Shown here: positions 5,650 to 11,733 of the stretch, one piece after another
Position numbering within the stretch: the first letter of the stretch is position 1
Layout: every line of letters starts with the position of its first letter
DNA from: Candidatus Atribacteria bacterium
Lineage (GTDB): Bacteria > Atribacterota > Atribacteria > Atribacterales > Atribacteraceae
Assembly: GCA_026390275.1 (NCBI GenBank)
Contig: JAPLGF010000184.1
Location: 1-11,733 of the forward strand
Length of the DNA: 11,733 bases
Reading direction: 5' to 3'
The notes under the pieces: generated by a model
Seen by the model: the letters and a program-made list of their open reading frames with translations, nothing else
Databases searched by the model: none
Told to the model about the DNA's origin: nothing
Program-made: the position numbers and the translations under genes

Positions 5650-7893
5650 TTATTCGGTAAACTGATTACGTACGGCTTCTTGCCCGGGATCGAGCAATTG
5701 ATCAAACCGAAAGGTTCTTTCCCTTCCGGTGACATGATTCGTAACTCGAACTTGCCATATATTCCAACCGGCGTTAGCGGTACCATTGTCTACTAAACTT
5801 AATCGAACGGTGTTTATTTCACCCAGATAACCGGTGGTGCCGAACCGATCTTCATACAAATCAAAAGTATTGGTTTGACCTCTTTCAAAATCATCAACAT
5901 TGGGGTTATCCAGGGAAATATCATCTGATGTGCCACGTTCTCCAGTCAATTGAATGAAGACATCGGCATCGGTTCCGGCTCCTTCCGCACCACCGGTTTC
6001 TATTGATATGGTATAGTCCTTTTGGTAAAAATCACCGCTGGTTTGATTAGGAGGTTCATCAGTGGCCAGCCAGCGATGGATCGGAAATACCGTTTCCCGG
6101 CCAGTTGCTTGATGTTTGACTCGAAGTTCTTTTACATACCATCCGGGTCGATCCCCCGAGTTGTTGTGATCCAGGTGAATCGATCCAATATTAGAACCCA
6201 CATCCTGAACATTATTTAAATATAATTCAAAGACATCAGTTTTCCCTCTTTCAAACATCGGCACATTATCCACCGAATTTCCCAATTGGGTCGTGGTCGA
6301 ATCACTTTCACCATTCAGGGTGAGGTGGATCACACTGGCATCGGTTCCAGCCCCTTCGATATCTCCAGTTACCACTGTGACCGTATAAACCAGCTTGGCC
6401 CGGGTAATAGCGAGTTGATTGGGCCATTCATCGACCGCCAGCCATCGATGAACCGGAAAAACGGTTTCAACGGTATTGATCCTGTTCTGATTTTCAGATG
6501 TCATCAACTCCGGGTGAGTTCGCAAAGATACATTATCAATGGTCATATCCGGTATTTCCTGAATTTTTATTTCTTCAAGATACCAACCGGGAGCATCACC
6601 GGTATTGGTGTTTATGACTCCGATCTCGCCTATTTCCCCCAGAGGTGGTACGTTGGTGGTGGGGATATAAATGATATCAGTATTTCCCCTCTCAAAATAA
6701 GCGGGATTATCAATGGTATATTCATAATATTGCCAGTAGCCTCCACTCCATGAAGTAAAAGTAATCGTGATTGGTGAATCGGTCCCGGCATGATAAACAT
6801 TGCCGGTTTTCACCGTCAGTTTATACCCGTAAGTCACCAATTCTTTTTCCTGTTCAGTACCATTATCTTCATCTTGATCAGTACCATTTTCGTCATCACC
6901 CCTGGATCCACCCGTGGTGCCTTCATCTCCCCGGGAACCACCGGGAGTACCGCCTCCTGATTGCCCGTTTTGCAAGTTTACATTCAGTTGATAATCACCT
7001 TCACCGCTGGAACAGGCGATACGGATCGACCAGGTTCCACTCTCTCCTGCGACATATCTCAGGGTTTTGGTCTGATCTTGAGTGGTTGACGATCCAACAC
7101 CGAAATTGGAGTCGGGTGGATAAAGACTCGGGGAAAAATTCGCATTCTCAGGGCTGGTCAGGGTCAGGGTGATGATTTGTCCTGAGTTGACCGAGAGGTG
7201 ATACCAGTCTTTGTTATCACGCGATCCATCGGATCGAATTGAACCGAGATGACCGGTAACGGTTCCTGATTCAATTGGAAGAGCCTGACTTCTTTCATCG
7301 CTATCCGGAGTGAGATCTTGATTGGTTTCATCTTCAGTTTGGGTTTCTTCTTGATCAACTACCAATTGAATGCTTTCCCGATGAAAGGCGATGTGATTGG
7401 AAAAAGGTTGAAACTCCCCTAAGTCATCCTTTCTTTTTGCCATCAGCCATAATTTCCCACCATTCAGGCCGGTTCTGGGGATGGTTATCTCTCCCCGGCA
7501 TATATATCCAGTGGAATCATTCGGGTCATGGATATTTGGGAGTTTGACCTTTACCCTCCCTAAAAAGAGCCCATCTCCATTTGCAGTTGGCGGGTTTCCG
7601 TAGGAAAGAAAAAAATCAGCATCGACTCCCGGTTGCCCATCGACATTATCCGTCGCCAAAGCTTCGATCTGCAAAACAATATCTCCATTCCCTTCCGGAA
7701 TATTGGTGATAATCCATTCTGCTTTCTGTTCGAAGCTTGGATCTCTTAACCAATACCATCCATTGATGAGATCGCCTTGAGAGAGAAAAGAGGTTTGGGT
7801 CGTTTCTTCACCTATAGCATAGGGTGCAAAAACCAACCCAATGAATTGCAGGAAACACCATATAATGAGAATCGCTAAGAAAAATTTCTTCAT
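5650..7893 (-). CDS. Exported multidomain protein: PPC-like domain, acidic linker and three PLAT/LH2 domains
   Basis: This 747-residue protein starts with a signal peptide (MKKFFLAILIIWCFLQFIGL, cleavage about residue 25-29). Residues about 35-180 form a beta-rich domain I do not recognise (YWLRDPSFEQKAEW...GLFLGRVKVKLP). Residues about 200-307 resemble the bacterial pre-peptidase C-terminal (PPC) domain: GTVTGHLGS...DWYHLSVNSGQIITLTL...GTWSIRIACSSGEGDYQLNV. A Gly/Asp/Glu-rich linker with repeated GGSRGD follows (311-352). Three PLAT/LH2 beta-sandwich domains then lie at about 356-486, 502-611 and 626-735. Each carries TG-x-AGTD, FERGxT(D/N) and PGW/AGW motifs, and the first two end in HRWL. 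PLAT domains bind lipid or protein partners at membranes, and no catalytic domain is visible, so an adhesive or binding role outside the cell is inferred. The ATG at 7893 follows AAAAGGGGGG. The gene converges on the transketolase operon. Confidence 0.85.
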   Translation of the reverse strand: MKKFFLAILIIWCFLQFIGLVFAPYAIGEETTQTSFLSQGDLINGWYWLRDPSFEQKAEWIITNIPEGNGDIVLQIEALATDNVDGQPGVDADFFLSYGNPPTANGDGLFLGRVKVKLPNIHDPNDSTGYICRGEITIPRTGLNGGKLWLMAKRKDDLGEFQPFSNHIAFHRESIQLVVDQEETQTEDETNQDLTPDSDERSQALPIESGTVTGHLGSIRSDGSRDNKDWYHLSVNSGQIITLTLTSPENANFSPSLYPPDSNFGVGSSTTQDQTKTLRYVAGESGTWSIRIACSSGEGDYQLNVNLQNGQSGGGTPGGSRGDEGTTGGSRGDDENGTDQDEDNGTEQEKELVTYGYKLTVKTGNVYHAGTDSPITITFTSWSGGYWQYYEYTIDNPAYFERGNTDIIYIPTTNVPPLGEIGEIGVINTNTGDAPGWYLEEIKIQEIPDMTIDNVSLRTHPELMTSENQNRINTVETVFPVHRWLAVDEWPNQLAITRAKLVYTVTVVTGDIEGAGTDASVIHLTLNGESDSTTTQLGNSVDNVPMFERGKTDVFELYLNNVQDVGSNIGSIHLDHNNSGDRPGWYVKELRVKHQATGRETVFPIHRWLATDEPPNQTSGDFYQKDYTISIETGGAEGAGTDADVFIQLTGERGTSDDISLDNPNVDDFERGQTNTFDLYEDRFGTTGYLGEINTVRLSLVDNGTANAGWNIWQVRVTNHVTGRERTFRFDQLLDPGQEAVRNQFTE

Positions 7894-7940
7894 ACCAACC
7901 CCCCTTTTCTTGTCTTTAGGAAATTTTATTCAGATTTTTT

Positions 7941-7963
7941 AAAAATCCTCAATATGGATTTTT
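7941..7963 (-). promoter_or_regulatory. A+T-rich stem-loop in the leader of the PLAT-domain gene
   Basis: AAAAATCC (7941-7948) and GGATTTTT (7956-7963) form a perfect 8-bp stem with a 7-base loop, about 50-70 bases upstream of the PLAT-protein start codon. It could sit in the mRNA leader or end upstream transcription. Its role is unknown. Confidence 0.35.
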
Positions 7964-8065
7964 CCACCCGATGTTGAGTAGTTTTAAGCTAAATTTATTT
8001 AAATTCTGTAAAATCTGCATCCCCAGTATCAGTAAAAATATATGTTCAAATCAAATAGAGAGTCC

Positions 8066-8353
8066 CTATTTCTCTTCATTATACGGAACATGTACTTTAA
8101 AGTGAAATATTTTTCCCTTGGTGTAGATTTCGGAGGTCAGGTTTTGTATTTGGCAACTCAAATATCCAGCATTGGGCAAGTTAAAATTCCAGCACCCCTG
8201 GAGGAGCCATTGGTTTAGAATCGAGTGTTCCAGACGAAAGCGTTTTCCAACCCATACCCAAAAATGTTTGTGTTGGATCAACCGTTCGATAACGGCGCTG
8301 GTGATTACTTCATCATAAATCCTTAGAAGGAACCAATACCCATGAATAAACCA
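8066..8353 (-). pseudogene. Unidentified reading-frame remnant
   Basis: On the minus strand the frame is open for about 95 codons to a TAG at 8066. It reads coding-like throughout: YDEVITSAVIERLIQHKHFW, then VWVGKRFRLEHSILNQWLLQ and a beta-rich tail ending KVHVPYNEEK. There is no ATG in the conserved-looking part and no ribosome site; the first usable start is a TTG at 8281. In-frame stops lie just upstream. I recognise no family. It may be the 3' end of a decayed gene or chance. Confidence 0.25.
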
Positions 8354-8622
8354 TTAGGGATTTTCTTCCGGAACCCTCATCAACAAATTCCTCAAACCAC
8401 CTTGCCGAGGAGAAGTCAGAGCATGGGGTTAGAAACTTGAGACCACCTTAAATTATTGAGTGTTTATGCTAAATTAGCTCAGTGAAGAGACTATCAAACA
8501 GGTTCTAACCTGGTTCACCCAGCGACCCCAAGCCTACCGTTGAGCGAAAAATTAAACTTTCCCTTTCTTCGTTTTTCCCTCAAAAAACTCTGAGTCCGTT
8601 GCTCTTAGAAAGGGGGTTTTTA
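8354..8622. other. Intergenic stretch with no supported gene
   Basis: Only short frames are open. A 14-base palindrome, CAGGTTCTAACCTG (8499-8512), is the one structure of note. A short plus-strand stretch there reads LSEETIKQVLTWFTQRPQAYR between stops and may be decayed coding DNA. Confidence 0.4.
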
Positions 8623-8754
8623 ATGGGAAGAACCTTAAAGTTACTCACTGTCCTATCCTGGATGGAATACCTCTCTGAATTTATCACTGAAAAGAAAATC
8701 CCGGGATGCCAGAAAACAACCCTCAAGGATTATAAGAATTTTATCAATGATTAA
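8623..8754 (+). pseudogene. Truncated tyrosine-recombinase-like N-terminus (43 codons)
   Basis: The ATG at 8623 has a good ribosome site (AAAGGGGG, 8609-8616) at a 6-base spacing. The 43 residues include YLSEFITEKKIPGCQKTTLK and DYKNFIND. This resembles the beginning of the core-binding (SAM-like) domain of phage-type integrases, where a short helix is followed by a 'GxSxxTxxxY' turn and an F/L helix. A TAA then stops it, far short of the 280-400 residues of a working recombinase and without any catalytic R-H-R-Y residues. Its stop lies 3 bases from the stop of the convergent oxidoreductase gene. It may be a decayed integrase start or a coincidental small protein; the family resemblance is moderate only. 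Confidence 0.4.
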
Positions 8755-8757
8755 ACG

Positions 8758-10878
8758 TCATGACTTTAAAATTTGACCAATCACATCCAATGGGAGGCCA
8801 TTGATAGGATAACCGTTGGGATTAAAGAGGAGATTGTCCTCAATAGTTAAACCAATGGTGGTACCATCCTTTACCGCCGCATGCAGATTTCGTGGTTTAA
8901 CCGAATCGCCTATATTCACTACCTCAATCCCGGCTGCTTTCATTTGTTGATATAAGTCGATGTTGGGCCTGGTCCAGCCAGTGACCACATGATCATAGGG
9001 TATATTCATCCGGTTGAAGCTTTTATCGATTAAAAAAAGTTCATTTTCTTTTATTTCGTCGATTTTGCTGTTGGTATAGATTTTCACAGGATATTTGAAA
9101 GGCTTCGAACTGAGTGCTTCGGCATCGGTTTGTTGGAACCGTTTAAAGAGGACATATTTATGAATGACTTCCAGGGAAGAACCAAATTCCTTATGTTCAG
9201 TAACGATGGTAACTTCCTTCCCCATGGAAGCTAAATAAGACGCGGTATCTGCCGCTGCATAATGATCGCCCCATATGACGATCTTCGTGCCCTCAAGCTT
9301 CAGGGTTTTTAGGTCCTGGGGGTGGAACTCACAAGAAACCTTGGGACACGCCATTATTTCCTCGAAAGGGATTACGACATCCTTCCTTCCATGTACGTTT
9401 GGGACATAGGATTTCGCTCCGGTGGCGTTGATTACGATATCAAACAAGCGGAGTTCATCAATAGTAGGAATGGTACGAAGCCTAACTTCAATGCCGAGGT
9501 CAGCAATCTGGTATCTGATCCAATCTGCATACCATTTCATCTTTTCTTTTCCATTGACCATACAGCACCCCAGGATTGCTCCCCCCAATTCTCCACTTTT
9601 TTCAAAGATAGTGACCCGGTGTCCCCGCTCCAAGGAATTACGGGCTGCTTCCATACCGGCTGGCCCACCACCGACCACCGCCACTTTTAAAGGCGAGCCA
9701 GTTTTTCTAATCAGGGTAAGTTGTTTATTATTACAGGCGGGGTTAATAGCACAAGTCACTTCTTTTTTAGCTAAAATAGAATCGGACCAGCAGCCGGTGA
9801 GACACGAGATGCACCTTCTGATTGCTCTGATTTTCCCATATTTAGCCTTGATCGGCCAATATGGATCAGCTAACAGCTGTCGAGAAAGACCCACTATATC
9901 GATTTTCCCTTCGCCTATTATTTGTTCACAATATTCTGGATTTCGGAGTGAATGGCTGTTGATTATTGGTATTTTGACGTGTTTTTTAATCTCTTCTGAG
10001 GCATAAATTGTCCACCCTTCAGGATAATACATCGGATCAAAACTTGCTCCCGGTCTTTCCTGGATACTTTGGCTTAAATCGAGGGCAGCTACACCCGCTT
10101 GTTCAAATTCCTTCGCAACTTCAACCGATTCAGCGAGATCCCGACCCCCCGGTATCCACTCATCCACCGAATAGCGAATAACAATCGGAATATTTTTTCC
10201 ACATTTGCGTTGAATCGAGTTCACAATTGCAAGGGGAAGGCGTAGCCGGTTTTCGAGGTTCCCTCCAAAGCGGTCGTTACGCTTATTGAAATAAGGGCTC
10301 ATAAATTGAGACAATAGATATCCATGTGCGGCATGGAGTTCTACAGCGTCAAAACCAGCTTGCATTACTCTCCAGGCCGCATCAGAAAAAAGATCCACCA
10401 GGTCAATCACTTCGTCGGTAGTTAAGACATGAACCGTTTTTCTCATCTCATCTGCATCTGCATTAAAAATCGTTCGGCTTTGTGACCAGGGAATCGGATC
10501 TGCCCTATCATTGGAGGTTATTTTACCCTTTCTTGGTAAAGCCGCCGGTCTACCCGGATGCTGAAGTTGGACAGCGCATTTTGCCCCATAATGATGCATT
10601 GATTCCGCCAATCGGGCCAACCCTGGGATATAATGGTCTTCATCGGCAACCAAATTATTTCCCGTTGAACGACCGCCCTTTCCGTCAACAGAGGTTCCTC
10701 CCACCACAATAAACCCGGTGCCACCTTTTGCTAGGGTCGAATAATGATAAATATTTTTTTCACTCACCGAACCATCGATATGGGCTGAACTGGTTATGGT
10801 GGGAACGTGACAAATCCGGTTGGGAACGAGAATTTCGCCGATCCAGATGGGTTCAAAAAGGGAATGGAGCTTTTCCAT
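8758..10878 (-). CDS. Old Yellow Enzyme-type NAD(P)H-flavin/4Fe-4S oxidoreductase (2,4-dienoyl-CoA reductase/BaiCD-like architecture)
   Basis: This 706-residue enzyme probably reduces an activated C=C bond in the cytoplasm. Residues 5-350 are an FMN-binding TIM barrel (LFEPIWIGEILVPNRI; AVQLQHPGR; HAAHGYLLSQF with H182, H185 and Y187; DRFGGNLENRLRLP). A 4Fe-4S ligand set follows: C356, C359, C363 and C376 (C-x2-C-x3-C-x12-C). An FAD Rossmann motif, VAVVGGGPAGMEAA, lies at about 399-412, and a second Rossmann region at 532-560. The length is normal for the family. In the second Rossmann fold the usual GxGxxG reads GDHYAA, so the NAD(P) site looks altered. The ALDLSQSIQER region lacks the His that acts in E. 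coli FadH (established for FadH), so I do not assign that substrate. The ATG at 10878 follows AAGGAGGA (10887-10894). A transposase remnant ends about 35 bases upstream of this site. Confidence 0.88.
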   Translation of the reverse strand: MEKLHSLFEPIWIGEILVPNRICHVPTITSSAHIDGSVSEKNIYHYSTLAKGGTGFIVVGGTSVDGKGGRSTGNNLVADEDHYIPGLARLAESMHHYGAKCAVQLQHPGRPAALPRKGKITSNDRADPIPWSQSRTIFNADADEMRKTVHVLTTDEVIDLVDLFSDAAWRVMQAGFDAVELHAAHGYLLSQFMSPYFNKRNDRFGGNLENRLRLPLAIVNSIQRKCGKNIPIVIRYSVDEWIPGGRDLAESVEVAKEFEQAGVAALDLSQSIQERPGASFDPMYYPEGWTIYASEEIKKHVKIPIINSHSLRNPEYCEQIIGEGKIDIVGLSRQLLADPYWPIKAKYGKIRAIRRCISCLTGCWSDSILAKKEVTCAINPACNNKQLTLIRKTGSPLKVAVVGGGPAGMEAARNSLERGHRVTIFEKSGELGGAILGCCMVNGKEKMKWYADWIRYQIADLGIEVRLRTIPTIDELRLFDIVINATGAKSYVPNVHGRKDVVIPFEEIMACPKVSCEFHPQDLKTLKLEGTKIVIWGDHYAAADTASYLASMGKEVTIVTEHKEFGSSLEVIHKYVLFKRFQQTDAEALSSKPFKYPVKIYTNSKIDEIKENELFLIDKSFNRMNIPYDHVVTGWTRPNIDLYQQMKAAGIEVVNIGDSVKPRNLHAAVKDGTTIGLTIEDNLLFNPNGYPINGLPLDVIGQILKS

Positions 10879-10904
10879 AAATGAGGTCCTCCTTACGATA
10901 GATA

Positions 10905-10927
10905 CCCCCGCTCTTACCGGCGGGATA
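10905..10927. repeat. Short G+C hairpin at the end of the IS200-like remnant
   Basis: CCCGC (10907-10911) and GCGGG (10920-10924) pair around an 8-base loop, a few bases after the transposase remnant's TAA and just upstream of the oxidoreductase ribosome site. IS200/IS605 elements carry sub-terminal hairpins at this place, so it may be the right-end hairpin; an attenuator in the oxidoreductase leader is the alternative. Confidence 0.4.
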
Positions 10928-10928
10928 C

Positions 10929-11270
10929 TTAAAATAATTCTAACTGCGCTTGTCCTGACTCTTTCTTTTCCTGCATCTCAACCTATTTGCGGATTATCGA
11001 TTCGTTGATCTCAACCATTGAGACGAAATACCCCTTCCCTCCTATCTCATCAGAATCCCAATAGATCTTCTTCAAGAAAGTAAATCTTGTTTTCAGGAAT
11101 TGACTGGTGTTCTTTTTAATGGTTTCAACGACCATACTCACGGTGTATTTGGGTGGGATCACCATAAAGAGAGGGATGTGATCCTCTTTGATGGCGATTT
11201 CGATGTATTGATAGAGTACACTAATGTTCGCAATTTCAAGATGAAGAATTGAAAATAACCACCGGAAACT
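10929..11270 (-). pseudogene. tnpA: IS200-type Y1 (HUH) transposase TnpA, inactivated
   Basis: On the minus strand the frame reads YIEIAIKEDHIPLFMVIPPK and continues YTVSMVVETIKKNTSQFL, FLKKIYWDSDEIGGKGYFVS and MVEINESIIRK. It then hits TAG (10983-10985) and continues VEMQEKKESGQAQLELF to a TAA at 10929. This is the IS200/IS605 TnpA fold: DHVHLL...IPPKY...GYFVS...Y-x3-Q...GQAQLEL. Two key positions are lost: the HUH motif DHxH reads DHIP, and the codon for the catalytic tyrosine before VEMQ is the amber stop itself. The N-terminal ~30 residues are missing, with a TGA at 11271. About 114 codons remain of a usual ~140. It is a dead element immediately upstream of the oxidoreductase gene and may supply its promoter region. 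Confidence 0.85.
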
Positions 11271-11316
11271 TCAAAATAAAAGGTACTCGAGATACCAATA
11301 AGAAGGAGTTGATCCG

Positions 11317-11502
11317 ATGGTCAAATCTAATGATACCCAATATTTTAAGAAATTGCTAATGGAATTTATCGGTGAACCAGATCCAATGTATTCCATGCTG
11401 GAATGGATAACCCAGAAGATGATGGAGCTCGAATCAGAAAGCAAAGTCGGTGCTTTAAAAGGACAACACCCTTCTGAACGAAATACCGAGCTATACTCAT
11501 AA
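11317..11502 (+). pseudogene. N-terminal fragment of an IS256-family (mutator-type) transposase
   Basis: The 61 residues YFKKLLMEFIGEPDPMYSML, EWITQKMMELESESKVGALK and GQHPSERNTELYS match the start of IS256-family transposases, where EPDPM..LLEW..Q.MME.E.E.K.GA.KG...ER is followed by a YR.GYR.R stretch. Here the frame ends in TAA right after ERNTELYS, with neither the family continuation nor the DDE domain (a full protein is about 400 residues). The ATG at 11317 has a good ribosome site, AGAAGGAG (11301-11308). The break probably reflects a second insertion, because another IS256-type start lies 85 bases on. Confidence 0.75.
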
Positions 11503-11586
11503 GTTGTGTTTGCAGGTAAGAAAAAGGTGGCGTATCCTAAGGTGATGATCCTGAATCACACCTTAAAAAAGAAAGAGGGATACACC

Positions 11587-11733
11587 ATGGATAAGAATAC
11601 CTCAAACCAACCGGAAAAGAAAGAAGTCATCACCACTGACCTCCTCACCGAGGTTCTCAAAAAAGGAGCCCAAGAATTGTTAGCCAAAGCCATTGAAGCC
11701 GAAGTGAGTGAATTCATAAAACGCTATGAATCT
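11587..11733 (+). CDS. IS256-family transposase, 3'-truncated by the window edge
   Basis: The frame opens at an ATG (11587) preceded by GAAAGAGGG (11572-11580) and is still open at the last base, giving 49 residues. The sequence VITTDLLTEVLKKGAQELLA followed by KAIEAEVSEFIKRYES is the conserved beginning of IS256-family transposases (LL..GAQELLAxALEAEVxEFLxRY). The catalytic DDE residues lie beyond the window. It differs from the other IS256-type fragment just upstream, so two different elements of the same family are present. The left terminal repeat should lie between about 11480 and 11530 but cannot be fixed without the right end. Confidence 0.8.
   Translation, partial: MDKNTSNQPEKKEVITTDLLTEVLKKGAQELLAKAIEAEVSEFIKRYES

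Noticed and set aside
5517..5786. Minus-strand 89-codon frame covering the inverted repeat
   Set aside because: It overlaps the end of the PLAT protein in another frame and contains the hairpin arms; the sequence is not protein-like.
6286..7172. Two long plus-strand open frames (6286-6753 and 6771-7172)
   Set aside because: They are antisense to the PPC and PLAT-domain coding sequence, whose motifs are clear. The translations are low in complexity and lack recognisable domains.
8230..8520. tRNA or small structured RNA gene
   Set aside because: I checked the short palindromes here for a cloverleaf or T-loop (GGTTC-A-A) context and found no acceptor stem pairing.
9322..10006. Plus-strand open frames over the oxidoreductase gene
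   Set aside because: They are antisense to the conserved FAD and Fe-S coding region and have no independent support.
10983..10985. Amber codon recoding (TAG read as an amino acid) in TnpA
   Set aside because: Other genes here, including the IS1634-like transposase and the exported protein, end normally at TAG. The HUH motif of the same gene is also damaged, so simple decay is more likely.

Overview
The window looks like an accessory stretch of a bacterial chromosome, probably from an anaerobe. Shine-Dalgarno sites are strong (AGGAGG-type) and the metabolic genes include a split two-subunit transketolase and a flavin/Fe-S oxidoreductase. Remnants of at least four mobile-element families lie between them. 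Nothing here fixes the taxon; an Atribacterota-, Thermotogota- or Firmicutes-like anaerobe would fit, but that is a guess.

Left part (1-2440): the C-terminal part of an IS1634-like (IS4 superfamily) DDE transposase runs in from the left edge. It abuts the 3' part of a gene for a secreted or surface protein with a thrombospondin type 3 calcium-binding repeat, which the element has probably interrupted. A non-coding junk zone follows: three 14-bp tandem repeats, a 13-bp palindrome, one orphan TPR motif, and a nested inverted-repeat structure.

Middle part (2440-5650): a small exported protein of unknown function (+) is followed by a degraded gene tail and then a two-gene transketolase operon (+). 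The operon encodes the N-terminal TPP-binding subunit and the C-terminal pyrimidine-binding subunit of one enzyme and is visibly A+T richer than its flanks.

Right-middle part (5650-10878, minus strand): a 747-residue exported protein carries one PPC-like domain, an acidic Gly-rich linker and three PLAT/LH2 domains. An 860-bp gap with an undated remnant and a truncated integrase-like small ORF separates it from a 706-residue Old Yellow Enzyme-type oxidoreductase of the 2,4-dienoyl-CoA reductase/BaiCD architecture.

Right edge (10929-11733): an IS200-type TnpA pseudogene has lost both a catalytic histidine and the catalytic tyrosine. It is followed by the truncated N-terminus of one IS256-family transposase and the start of a second one that leaves the window.

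The metabolic genes do not form one pathway by adjacency. The unifying features are exported, carbohydrate- or surface-type proteins and heavy mobile-element scarring. No tRNA, rRNA or CRISPR array was seen, and no textbook intrinsic terminator (GC hairpin plus T tract) was found.
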